The translations under genes were made by a program, and so were the position numbers. Positions 16,011 to 28,961 of a stretch of 64,000 nt of DNA are shown piece after piece. The stretch comes from Takifugu bimaculatus (Eukaryota; Chordata; Actinopteri; Tetraodontiformes; Tetraodontidae). The stretch lies in contig CP034979.1 in assembly GCA_004026145.2 (NCBI GenBank), positions 11,759,485-11,823,484 on the forward strand, in the 5' to 3' direction. The notes below the pieces were generated by a model. That model did no database searches, was not told where the DNA came from, and worked only from the letters and a program-made list of their open reading frames with translations. Numbering within the stretch: the stretch's first letter is position 1; every line of letters begins with the position of its first letter.

Positions 16011-19000
16011 GCTTTACGTTGCCCCTCCCTTTCCTGTCCCTCCACATTTTTATTCCTGAGTAGAGAGGTTGTTGGACAGTATTATGTAGTATGTACATTT
16101 CCTTAGGTTTAAGTTATATGGCGTCGGTTTACGTTATATGGCAGTCACATGTACATAAGCCTCTCATAGTTAAAGAGCACAACACACTCTATAAAGTTAT
16201 TTTGGGCTTGGAAAAGCTATGCTTAAACAAACCCATCATGCTGTCCTATGCAAATTGATTTGGACAGCTTGGATGCCTTGTTTTACCACTTTCATGCTTA
16301 ATTTACAACATTCAAAAAGAACTGTTAGGTTTAACAAGACGTCCACATGAAGGCCGGGAAAAAACGCAAGTGAAAACAGCTTCTGCGTTTTGATGGTTAT
16401 CTAAATACTAATACTAACTGGGCTGACTTCTTTAAGATTGAACCTACTGAATATACTATTTTCAGACATTACAATTGCTGGTGATGATAAATATAAATTT
16501 TGATTGTGCAGCTCTTATTTTAGCGTACGGATAAGAAACTTTAAAGGGCGTCCCCTGGCACCAGGCACCAGCCCGGGAGCCGGGCCTCTGTTCTGCTCCT
16601 GATTCTAATGAATCCCCTGGACACTTCTGTGGTCTGTAAGCTTCCCCATAAGTGGCTCATAATTGGTCTGCAACATTTTTTCGTTATTTAGGTAACACCT
16701 GTGTAGACACCACAAAGTGCATTTTTCCAGGTCAATGTTGCATTTTACTATGGTGCCATTATGGTGGTAATTATCATTCGTATCACGGGTTAATGGCTTT
16801 AATGGTGTGGCTCATTGCTACATAATCTGCACTAGTAATATATCACCAGCAGAGCGCAGTGGAATACTGAGAGCATAATGTGTCTGGCGGAACCTAATGT
16901 CACTCAACTTCTTTCCAAAATTATATTGAACACAAAATAAAGCTACATGCCTCTAATTTGTAGTCTTACAAATTTACCACTAAATTATCATGTCAATGTG
17001 CATTGAAGACATACAAATTGGACTTCCTGGTCCCAGCGGAAATTATAAACTGAACAATTCCAGCATTTGTCTCTTTTGTCAGTTTCAGCAATTTATTATT
17101 CCCACCTGTACAAATCTGTGTTGTTGCCACCAGAACCGAGTGGGCATCCAGACTCCAAACATCCTCCCACTTGAGATATTTTTGCATATGGTATGTGGGT
17201 GAGAGAGAACATTTGATTAAGACTGCATAATGAAATCTTAAATAGCTGTTGTAGACAGAGGGGATTTCATCCGGACAGACTACATTTGCCTGAACTCTGA
17301 CTAATGAGGAAAGATGAACCGAGCTCTCATGCAAAACGTCTCCATCTGAATGTGCGTGTGCGGATTTTAAGCGTATAATGATTAAAGTTAGTGGTCTGAT
17401 CAGCGGAACTGCATAATGCGGTGGATAAAAATTGCTCCTGCAAGAAAATGTAAAAATAACAGCGTGTTAATTTTTTTTAAATTATGTTTCCCAGTTCGAT
17501 GTTGAAAAGCCACAAAAGAGGTTAAACAGTATTGGCTCACACGCCTGTCCTCCCACAATGCAGCATAAACCATTATAAAGGATTCAAATCATGGATTTTT
17601 TACCCTTTATAAGCTGCTCTAAATATTAACTGTTCATACCTTGTCTGTATCAATGCCACGTGTATTTTTACATTTTTATACAGACATTACACTACTTTTC
17701 TTGAATTACATTCGAGCAGAAATCCAATCAGGGGGAACATCTGAAGTCGTGACCTCAATCAGACCCATATTCAAATGTGGTTGTTTTAGTAATAAAGCAC
17801 AAGTCAGGCGCTGATTCCCCTCCTCTCCCCACTCGCCTGCTTCTCCTCAAGCCTTCTATTACTGGCGGAGAATCATTTCAGTCATTTCGACCTTGATATT
17901 TTTGACTTGGACGCTGGAAGCTTCTTTACATTAAAAGAACACGTAAACAAAAACACCGAAGGATTTTCCAAGGAGAGGAAGTTAGCAAGCCCTCGTGTGA
18001 CACCAGGTATCACAAAAAGCAGAACTAGGATGAAGAATTACGCAGTATTAAACATGTAGTGTGGTTTTTTTTAGACAAAAAGGAGCTTCAGAGAGATCAG
18101 CGTGTGCTGGATTAGTGCTGAGATTAAACAGAAAACTGTTTTTTCTTAATGCAACATAAATGCCAAGCTTAAGACAATTTTCTGGCTAATTAAATTCCTC
18201 AGCCGTGCATCTTCAGTCCCGTCAGATGTCACAGCGTGCCTTTTTACCAACTCATGTAACAATTCACGCAGGGCTCCGTTCTGTTCGTCTTTTATAATGT
18301 CAAGTGTTTCTGGGCCTCACGACCTTTTCCACCGCCGCAGCAGCTTTTAAGACGAAAAAATGAACGCGCTCCAAACGCCGTAAAGAGAGAAGAGCCTTTA
18401 TTGCAGGCGTTGGCACGTCCAGTGCTTTTTGACTCACTACGTCTGATTCCACCTTTCCAGATGCAACTCATGCAACCCCATTTGGGGCCCAAATGAAGGC
18501 ACAAATGGATCATTGTGGCGAGAAAGTGACAAATTAAATGGGGCTATTTCCCCCCAAAACTACAGTGAGAAAGTCAAACTGCGATGGAAGAAATCGTTCT
18601 CCGTTCCCCTTCAATAATGATTATCTTCAGCTGTGCACTGGACCAACCGTGCTGTGCGTTCCATTCACTGAGTCTGGAAAAGAAGCTTATTAATTTCCTT
18701 GTTGAAGGCAGATAAGAAGACAAATTTCGCTGTCGTGTCATCAGCCCTGCGTTAAACTAGGGCTCACCGCCGTTAAGGCTAAAGCAAAAATGTAAATAGA
18801 GTGCGACACATCTTTTTAACACAAGACTCTATAATAATATTTGAGTAAATGATGAAATGTGAGCACCGCTGAATTCAAAGAGCGCCTTCTCCACCAACAT
18901 CGGCCTGTTTGTTTGTGATGTTTTCGAATGTTGCACCTCCTGGGCGCCTTTACGCCTCTCCGAGCGCTGTTAAAGCAGCACTTTTGGAGCCAGAGCTCCG

Positions 19001-21675
19001 TGGGACTCCTCTTTGCATAATGAGAAGTGCGCATCAGGCTCACAAGAGAATGTTCTGCTGTTGCTGGAGCAGAGAAGACCACATGAAGCCTTCCTCCCCC
19101 CCTTTCCTCCTCCCCCTTTCTTCCTCTCTTGTCTTTTAATAGGGCGCCCAGGTCTTTGTTGCAGCTCCTAAAGACAAATTTGACAGCTGGCAGGATTTCT
19201 TTTATTTGTTTTTTTATTTGGCTTTTGTTTCACCCAGGCCAATTAAGTCTCCTGCTCCAAATGAATAATGCCCCTTGCCACTTCCCCTCCTTCCAGCCAT
19301 CCGTTCAATGATTTCAGTCTCCCTGTGCAACTTGTGGGCTCCCCTAAACCTGACTGATGCGTCACATATGGTGCAGCCTCCACTAACAACTTCATCCAGC
19401 TGCCTTTGGGGAGCTGAAGCGGAGACGTTCACTGATAGTGCAGTCAGCAGATTTCACTGCAGAGTCTATCTCTATAGACAGAGAGACGGGGATTAGCATA
19501 GATCAGAAAGTGATAAAGGGAGCTTGAGAATGATACTGTGATACAGAGCGCATTGTCCTCCCTATGGAGCCATGAGAACATTTTTTTTTCTATATTTAGA
19601 TGCATTCAGCGGCTGCATCTTTGTAAACAAGGTTATTTAGAGCGAGCGAGCAGAATAAAACCTGCAAGAATGTGACCACCATCGGTGTGAAAACACCTTT
19701 TATTAGTTTCTCATCATCTCTGCAATTTCTGCTGTCTTTGTGTGGACCGAATTACAATTCAAACCCAAATTTACCTCCCCACAATAGACTGAACAGGACT
19801 TTTTTCTCGGTTGCAGAAGGATTAAATTCAAAGGTTTTTCCTGTTTGGCCGTCTGTATCTTGTGCTGGCAGAATGTTTGTCTGAGGTTAGAGCAGGTTTG
19901 AAATGGTAACAGCTTCATTGTGTGGGTGCAAGATAGGATATCTGCATATTTAATTCTGCCTTCGCTCTACACTGCCTGGTTAAATTTGTTTCTGTGTCTG
20001 GGATCATTGATCGTTTGGGCAAGAATATAATGAATAAAGGTGAAGCCTACAATATTTGACTTGTTTTTATCTTCTCATTAGTTCTAAAGGCCTACAATAA
20101 TGTCAGGATCCAGCCAGGATTTGAACAATCCCCCACTTACACACAAAAAGATGGATATTTTCTGCCCAATCTGGCCTTTTCTTCCCTCCGCTGAAGATAA
20201 GAGGAGAAGCTTAAGCCGACATCACCGCTGCGAGCCGCAGAGGTGTTTAGCTGGAAGGACTTCACGTCGGCCCCTTTAAGACTTCATTAGCATTCATTCA
20301 AGTTTATCTGCTGTGCACCGCCTGCTTCTCTCCACTTAACACAGATGACACTCTGGAGTTTCTGCGGAGGTGAACGCCACCATTTCTAATCTGGAGACGG
20401 GATCACATTAAACTTCATTAGTAGAGCTGGTGAGTTCCCCTTATCTACAAAGCCCTCGCTCCTTGCTTCTCCTCCCACGGTAATTGAAAGAGCAGATGTT
20501 ACAAGGTAACTGCCTCATCAGTCAGGGTGCTCGGCCCTGTTTGGTCTCCTCTCACACCATTATCAGCGGGCTCCCCTCACGTTCTCTGTAAACAAGGACG
20601 CACACTCGCAGAGTTTGCCTGGAAATAAACAGGCTGCACCTCACCGGGTTCGTGCGGCGCCTGTTTCCTTTTACTGTCCAGGTTCAGCAAAAATAAATGA
20701 GTTATTCCACGTGTCTGAAGCTACTTTAAATGTGTTATTTGCACCATCTGAAAGTCATTTGAATAGAAAAACATATTGTCACAGGCTTCTATCATTACTA
20801 TTATTTTATTTATTTTGCTACAGATGTGGTCTCAGTCTGTGGGGGCGCAGCGCAGATGCAACGGAATGATACAGGAAATATGGAAATGTAGGACTAGAGT
20901 GTGGGTGGGGGGGTTAAATTAGTTTAAGGGAATATTATAGATGTACCGCGAAGCCTATATTAGGAGAGGAAGGAGGGAACGATGCACGGGGCTGAAGGAT
21001 TCATCACAGCGACGGGGAAGTCTCCAAGTTCCCAATCAAAACAAATGACATTGTGCCAGAGCAGAAGTGGGGTAGAGACGGAGCGTGATGTTCCTCCTCC
21101 TATGCATCATGCAGCTGCACGTATATAATGCTCAGTTCGGGAGCGTGCGTGCATCAGATTACTGTAGATCACCGGAGCTTTCATATGTTCTTGATTTAAA
21201 ACAGGAAGAAGCGAGAGGGAGGACGCTGAGGCTGAGTCCCAGGAGAACCTGGGCGGCCATGATGAGACGGAGGGACGTGCCTGGCAGGGGAAAACAGAGG
21301 GAAACAAAAGATTTGACACCTTCTGTGCAAGTGTGAAGCTCCGAGAAGTGTTTTGGTGTCAGCGCTGAACCGCACGCGTCGCGGGAAGGGTGGAGCTGTT
21401 GGCGGCGATGGAAGCAGCCACAGGAGAGGACGCCACTAGAGAACGCCACTTTATAGAGCAACAGCTTGCTGCTGCAATTGACCTGAAACGGGCTCATTTT
21501 AAATGTGCCGCCTCCCCTTTGAGACTAATGCCCTGATCAAACCAGGGCTAATGGTCTTCTAACAACAGAAAGAAAATCCCTGGGAAGGAATTCCTGGTTT
21601 TCTTTTTGGAGCTAAACCATTTCTTTCACCGTCTGCACTCAGATGACGGATTGTACCATTAACGCCAACGTCAGC

Positions 21676-21700
21676 CCCCCCCCCCCCCACACACACACAC
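21676..21700. repeat. poly-C plus (CA)n
   Basis: About 13 C followed by CA units. Simple sequence with no associated gene. Confidence 0.85.
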
Positions 21701-24700
21701 GTGATTGTGGTGTTGAGGGCAGCTTGATAACTGTGAGTCATTGGGGGTTTTTTAGTTTTGCCACAAAGAATGATTGAAAAGTTCTTTCCAGACAGCAGGC
21801 TCATATTCCGGGTAGGGACACTAACTGACCGTGTGTGGATGCAAATTTACCCGACAGGTTGTAATAAGGTTGTTAAAAGCTTGTTATTGATCAACTCCCC
21901 CCTCTTTAATAATGACATGTAAGAAAGAACACGAGCTACTATCAGCTGTTTCTCTGTTGTTTCATATAGGTTTTACTTTTAATTACATAAATAGAAAAGT
22001 ACAATCATTGGTATAAATGTGCAAGTTGCAAACAACATGGATGTCATACATGTCACACCACAATGCAAGCAACATGAGACACACATCAGGGAGTGAGACG
22101 CACACCTGGGCTGGCGGTTAGGGTTCTGGCTTCTGCGGCTGGTGGCGCCACATCATCCATCTTCATGATAACAGACCCACCAAGAGTGTTTGGAAATCGA
22201 GACCCAGATCTGAGCAGAACGACCCGACTCTTGTTAACCCGCCAGGCGGCGCGGTAATACATCATTCTGTTACCGGGCCACTCAGCTGTTTATCTGCCAG
22301 AGTGGAACTTTTCCAACGTGCTCCCACCGTAAATCTGGAAGGAACAGCCCCGCAGAATTCACACGCTCTTCCTTGGCGTGCACGCTGCATTATGTGCCGC
22401 ATCACCAAATAATAGCTCTACTGATGGGGCCATTAGCACCGTAACAGCATTCAAGATTAGCAATAACCGTGAGTCAAATATCTGATTACAAACAAATCCT
22501 TTGATTCTGGGCCTTGTAACCAGCGATGGAGCGGGACATTTTGTTGCCATGGATACATTACAGAGTGCTGCCTGAAATCATCGCTGCACTGTTGATTCAA
22601 ATGGATCCAAAAGGTGCCGCGATCCAAGTTTGCCACTGTCTGAGCACAGAGAGGTTCCTCAAACGCCTCCTCTTTCCACCTCGTGCAGAAGACTCGGAGG
22701 GCGGCGAGGGACCCAAAACCACTGCAGTCAATGGAGATCATTTGTTGAAAAGTGCAAAAGGGTCTTTTAAAACACGCTTCTTTAAAGAGGTGGGAGCATT
22801 ATAGGGCTAGCAGGGGCTAAAATAAGGCAATTTACTTCAAGCCACGCATGCAGTTCTTTTCTAAACTCTATATATTCACTGTCTTAAAAGGGTGCAGACT
22901 TCATTGCAGGCTTCAGGAGGACACAGTCTAATGGATAATATATCAGGTCGAAACCCCTCGGGGGTGGGGGGGGGGGGGTGGAGGTGTAATGGTTCACGCA
23001 CCGCAGTCTTTTCTCATTGGATCGGATGCACAAATGCACACGTTTAAGAGGACGTGAGACAGCTACAGAGAACCTGTCGGTCACTGTCTTTAAAAACAAA
23101 ACACGAGGAAAAAACCCAGTAAGCATCTGTGACACCTCCGGGGAACAAACTGTAATACAGCAGGGGCGCCGACATTCGTTTGAGACTCCAGCGTGTCATT
23201 TGCTACATGCCTCAGTTGCTCAGCCCCCCCCCCACCCCATCAGTCAGTTTCTGAAGGAGTTTTTCCTCTAATCTTTTACATTCAGCAGCTTATTTCTACG
23301 CACAGACCGCCCATCGGAGGACAACTGTTGGAAGTTCTGAGCCATCTGGGATTCCCGTGGTGTTGTTTACAGCCTAATGGAGCTGTGGTATCGATGTTTA
23401 GGTTTATAGTGCTACCGTGTGTCACCCCGCTCAATAAAGCCTCATCCCTTTGAAACATCCATTAGTTCTTTACAGCCAAATGTACAGAATTTAAGAACTT
23501 GACCGGACTAGAGGATGAAGGTGGCTTTGCGTTGTTGTTCAGCTTTAAATAAGGATATAACGTCTCCAGACAATGAGATTTCTATAGCTTCTCTTTGATT
23601 ATTGACAAGGTGAGCATGACCGTGTCTGGAGGCAGCGATCGTTTATCTGCCATGCGAGTGGGTGGTTTTTATTACTTTAGATCCAGCTCAGGAAGCTGCA
23701 CCACCAAGAGTTGAGTCTGAGAGGAGCGGGAAAGCTCAACAATTCAGTGATTAATGGGAGGACGTGGCGGGCTTTTTTCCCCTTGAGACTTTGGTTAAAC
23801 GTGCGGGTAACGGTTGAAATCCTCATCCTGTGGAAGGAACCTCCGGCAGAGGGTGGAAGGACTGGAAGCAGCTACCTTGGATCAAAAAGTCGAAACAGCC
23901 GTTCGAACTCCAGCGTGTCAGAAAATGATGCATTTCTTTAAAATAAAAAAAAAGAGCTATAATTTATGCTAACTTCACCGCTGACCTAGCCATGCAGACA
24001 TTAAGGATATGTTGGGAATCTGGCGCTTGGGAACTATTTGTCTAATGTGCTGTTCTTTGAGGACGTGTGGAGCGAGCGTGCCGCCTCCAGTGCACCGTGA
24101 TACTGCGACCAATGCCATTTTCCTCCCCCGCCGTTGTCTCGCTAACTCCGCATTCACCTTCACATGTGAGCGGCGGGAACTTCCAGTTTTTCCTGATCAC
24201 AAATAAAAGATACTGGTGTACACAGACGCAGCGGGAGTTAGCAGGACAGCAGTGGGTAGTCTTTTTATTTTTCGGATAAATGTAAATGTCAGGTGGGATA
24301 AACATCTGCACGGCGCCACAGGAGCAGAACTGCTAGAACATTCTAAATGTTTCCCTTCACAGAGACAAGGAGGGAACAGCATCGTTTTCCTGTTGGGTTA
24401 ACAGTCTCATTGGAACTGTCACCAACAGATGTGAGAGTGGGATCGACCTTCTGCCAAACCGGGGGCGAACATCTGGAGAGCTCCTTGCTTTAGTTCTTTA
24501 TCAATAAAAGGGTAAATGGTTCCTCACGGATGGACTGAGCAGGAGAGATGACAGTGAGACAGTCGTTCTTGTACGTATCTGAAAGATATATGTATAAAAA
24601 TAGACTTGAAAGAGTCCTCTGTTTTATATACAGCTATCTTGTATGGCTTTACCATAATGGTATGCGGGGGGGGTAAGACAAGCCTGAAGATTTAACTACC

Positions 24701-25428
24701 TGAGTCATTTTCTCTATTCTTCTTGGTGAGCCTGGGGAAGGGCGGAAATTATTCAGATCTATGCACAAACGGGGTGTAAATTAGGTATGGATAGACCCAG
24801 ATCGACCTCACAGCTTCATGGAAAAGCACTTTACATGATGTAGCGGCACACGTATTACACAGGTCATCGTAGTCACAGTGTGAGGGTGATGAGTGCGGAG
24901 AGAGAAAGAGAGCCCACGTATGCACGGCCACAGAAGTGGCGGGTTTTTGGTGCAGCGTGTGTGTGCGTGTGTGTGTGAAAACAAGTTAGGGAGCAGATAA
25001 ACCAGCCAACACGGGAGGCCATTCAACGCTAACGACGGTTGCCAGGAAATGCTGAGTCCCTGGCAGCAAGAAGCCATTTATTTTGCCCGGGCATGAATTT
25101 GAATATGTGGGGAGCAGATTAACGCGACCCTTTCCTCATTCCCCCCTTGCCAGCAGCTCCTCTCGTGATTTCTGTCCTTTCATCACCTCCCGGACGGTTT
25201 ACGTAACGTCTCTCGCTCGCCTATTTGCAAACGCATGGCACGCCCTGGCGGGGGCCTTAAATCACCGCTGCCCTGGAAGTGCTCGTAAGCAATGAAGGCA
25301 TCGATCTGACCCTGCGAACATTCCATCCCTTAAAAAGCAAAAGTTACGAGCCCAATTTCAACGTCGGCCGACTGAAACAAACCCACCCTTGACTTCATTG
25401 AAGAGCTGCAAAAACATAAAAAGGAGGT

Positions 25429-25455
25429 GGGGGGGGGGGGGGGGGGGGGGGGGGG
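25429..25455. repeat. poly-G homopolymer, 27 bases
   Basis: Uninterrupted G run, the longest homopolymer in the window. Its length is likely unreliable in any assembly. Confidence 0.9.
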
Positions 25456-25954
25456 TCCCAGTTCATTTCAGGAAGCTCTGTATTTGCTCTGCTTTGAAAA
25501 ATATAAGCCGGCATTATGCATTAGGGAGTAATTACCCAACGCGGGCCTTTATCTTATGTTTGCCTTGCAGACAGCTGTAAGCATAAAAAGAGCAGGAGGT
25601 CCCTTCCTCTGCCCTCAGAGGCAAAGTCTTTGGCTGCTAATGCATTTTCTGAGCTGATAAGGGGCCAGTTAGGCTCTGGGGGGGAATTTTATTTCTCAGT
25701 GCTGCTCTTTTCTCTATCTTGTGCTGGGAAAATTGCTCTTGCCTGTAGTGTGACCCGCTGTCAAACCACTCATGACTACCATCCTGCAGCGCGCACATGC
25801 GCCCGTGCGCGCTCAAAAATGGGAATGGGAGATGGAGAATGGTGCAAAAATGCACAAGATATATAATGCATAGATCATTATGTGCTATATCGTTCATTGA
25901 TTACACTTTTCTATAACTGCATTCATTATGTACATTCAGACGAATTGAGAGGCC

Positions 25955-26040
25955 AAAGCGATATATAACACTATATAAAGCGATATATAACACTATATAA
26001 AGCGATATAACGCTATATAAAGCGATATATAACGCCGGGT
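25955..26040. repeat. 22-bp AT-rich tandem repeat
   Basis: Unit AAAGCGATATATAACACTAT plus AT. Two exact copies (25955-25976, 25977-25998) are followed by a 20-bp variant (25999-26018) in which ACACT became ACGCT, and a partial copy that runs into TATAACGCCG, itself repeated. It lies about 310 bp beyond the KCNK12 stop codon, so it may be inside that gene's 3' UTR. Confidence 0.85.
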
Positions 26041-26349
26041 TATAACGCCGTCGATGTGTCCATCACTTGTGTAGGTCTAATATCTGGAGCTGGTATAACG
26101 GATTCGTTTCTCTGCGGCCTTACACTCAGAATTCTGGGAATTTTCGCTCTGAGATGAATGAAGGGTGATTCTTGGTCCACGTTGTTACAGAACAGGTTTT
26201 CCTTGTTTGTTGTGCCTTCCAGGACTCGCTGGGCTTCGGGTTCTGACCAAAGGCTGGGAATGAGTGACAAGTTAGCAACCCTTTTTTTAATCTCTTGTCA
26301 CAGTATGAGGAGAGAGAGTGTTTCCCACATGTTTCCTGTCAGAACCAGT

Positions 26350-28928
26350 CTACCTGGAATTGCTTGTCTCTGCCAGTCTGTTGTTCATGATACCGAGGGC
26401 ACCGACGCCCCCTGAAAATCCATTATGGCGCGAGCTGCTGCAGACTGTCCTGGGATACCCGTTGGCTGATTCCGACAGCTGCTTCTGCATGATGGCCAGC
26501 GACACCTTATTGGAAGCTGCCAAGTCTTTCATCGAGATCATCTCCCCCGATAGTCTGCGTCCCTCGGTGTCACTGTCCCAAGGCCCGTCCGAGTCAGGCC
26601 GCAGCGCCAAGCCTGGCCTGGCGGCCCTTAGACCCCGGCCGGATAGCGTTGCGCCGTCCCAAAAAGGCGCCGGCTTTATTGCATCGCTGGCAAAACAAAC
26701 AACTCATCTTTTCCAGCATCCAGTTGAGGACCTGCTTGATGACAATAGAGATGACGTTGAAGAGCGAGTAGATGCAGCACACCCCCATTAGCATGAAGAG
26801 GAAGTTGGCCACCCTGTAGAGGCTTTGGTACTCATAGGCGGCGCTCTGGCTGCTCACAAAGTCCCCGAAGCCGATGGTGCTGAAGCTGACGAAGCAGAAG
26901 TAGAGCGAGTCTAAGTAAGCCCAGCCCTCCACTGGGGTGTACATGGCCGACGCGCAGCAGGAGATGGTGAGGGCCGACAGGCCAAGAATCAGCATCACGT
27001 GGTACACCGAGGGCTTCCAGCCCGGGAGGGAGTACGCCGAGAAGTCGTGACGGATGCCGGGCGGGAGGAGGCCGCTGTTCCTGATTCGTCGCTCCCGCAC
27101 GGCCTTCATCACCACAGCCAGCAGCGTGATGATGCGCTCCAGGAAGAGGTTGAAGAAGAGGATGGTGGCGGCGCAGCCCAGAAGCCCGTAGAAGATGAGG
27201 AACACCTTCCCCGACACCGTCACGGGTGTCGTCATCCCAAAACCTGCAGAGACGGAAGCCAGACATCAGACAGATGCTCCTCTGTTTACTCCTTTTGAGA
27301 TTTATACCTTTGTTTTTTTCTTTTTTTACAGTCAGATTCGAATCAATACGGTGTTAAAAGAGTGCAGAACATAGTGGATGGTGGCGACGGCACGAGTGGT
27401 TTGGCATCACTGCAGTGAATTAAGGATCCTCTTGTCGCTGACAGAACACACACTTGTAAACATTTGATTATTTCTACACGCGGTGTGTTTAAGGACTCCT
27501 GCTGTGAGCTGGGACATCGTAGTCAGAGCGAGGGAAGGACGCCAGGTTAGCTAGTAAAGGATCCCAGGAACTCCCTCTCATTCCTCAGGAGTCAGTTGTG
27601 CCGCATCGACTGTTGCCATGACATTAACAGCAGTCGAAGAAAGTCGTCATCGGAGCAAAAAAATCATTGCATCAATGATATTTACCATAAAAAGCACAAA
27701 TTGCCGGAGAGCAGGGTACAAAAACAATTAAGAGAAGATCGTTAAGCTCGATATCTGAGGGGGGGATTGACCCGTGTAATTTATAGCCCTGGTTTTCAAC
27801 CATTATAGTTTGTGATGCCCTAAAAACGTTAATGAAATTTTAACTGCTCATTACTGGGTGAGGACGCAGATGTGAGGAATGCACAACGTCTTCCAGCGCT
27901 TCTCGGGGAAGATTTGCTGTCTCGCTGATGGCAGAAGTAATGTTTACTACATTCACTCCCGTGTTAGCATGTGAACATTCACGTATTTGCTTTTAAGAAG
28001 AAGAAGAAGAAGCAATTCTGGCTTTTAAACGCAGTAAAATGACCTGAGGGCTCGTTCACATTCAGTGAGTCAGAAGAACTTATTTGATATCAATCCAAAA
28101 AAGAAAATCTCTATTGAAGTGCTTCTGGAACCATCTTTTTAATTATCTTTTGCACATACATTAGCATATCAGTATGGAACGGATACGCCTGTGTTCTGGT
28201 TTAACATCGACGCATCAAACCATCCACACTGACGGGAGCCATGGATTCTATTTGGGGACACCAGAATAATGTCTGAAGAAGGCTCAATATCGTCCTCGAC
28301 GGGACGTTGAAGCTCTGTCACACCATAAAAACAAAGTGAGATTTCATTCAACCTCTGGCCGATCTTCAAGTTTCTCCGCGTCCTGCAGGTCGGAGACGCC
28401 AACGAACGCACCGGCAGCTCACGTTTCTCCTTTTGCTCGTGCATCTTCTGCCTTGCCTGCGTCTGGTTTATGGCTGTTTGCCTGCAAACGTCGAGCTGTC
28501 TCGCGTCTCTCTCGACTCAGACGCCGAATCTGATGCCCCTTATCCACGGAAAGACAGATGGTGTATTTGTCAACAAATAAAATCGTGCTGAAAGATCAAC
28601 TGGTTCACTTCCAGGACAAGGTTAATTGATTTTTCCATCATGTCCAACCTCCATTTGAGGCTCCTCTGAGCATTAGAACAGCGCTGTCCTCCTTCTTTTT
28701 GCCAGCCCATCTATAACCGTCCTTGTCAGGTAATAAATGACATCAATATCTAGACAATACTTCCTTGATGATACCCAAAATGGCTTTTTTGACCTTATCT
28801 CTTGGTGGAAACCACTCTCCTGCGGCTTCGCTGTTGACATGTCAGGTCATTTAGATCAACGCTGATTGATACAGATTGTTTTATGGAGGTAGGAGGAAGA
28901 GAGGGAGGGAAAGGATATATACCTGCTC

Positions 28929-28961
<33 letters not shown>

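Larger units (their letters stand above)
16011..26285. other. gene-poor intergenic region between MSH6 and KCNK12
   Basis: About 10 kb with no exon I can recognise on either strand. Open frames are short and have no splice context. The sequence is mostly unique, with moderate GC and scattered homeodomain-like TAAT words; stretches near 20250-20600, 22360-22760 and 25550-25640 look free of simple repeats. Repeats seen: a C-run with CA at 21676-21700, a long G-run at 25429-25455 and a 22-bp tandem array at 25955-26040. No tRNA or snRNA gene was recognised. Confidence 0.6.

Noticed and set aside
22100..22160. Possible tRNA-like segment
   Set aside because: No consistent acceptor, D, anticodon and T arms could be drawn.
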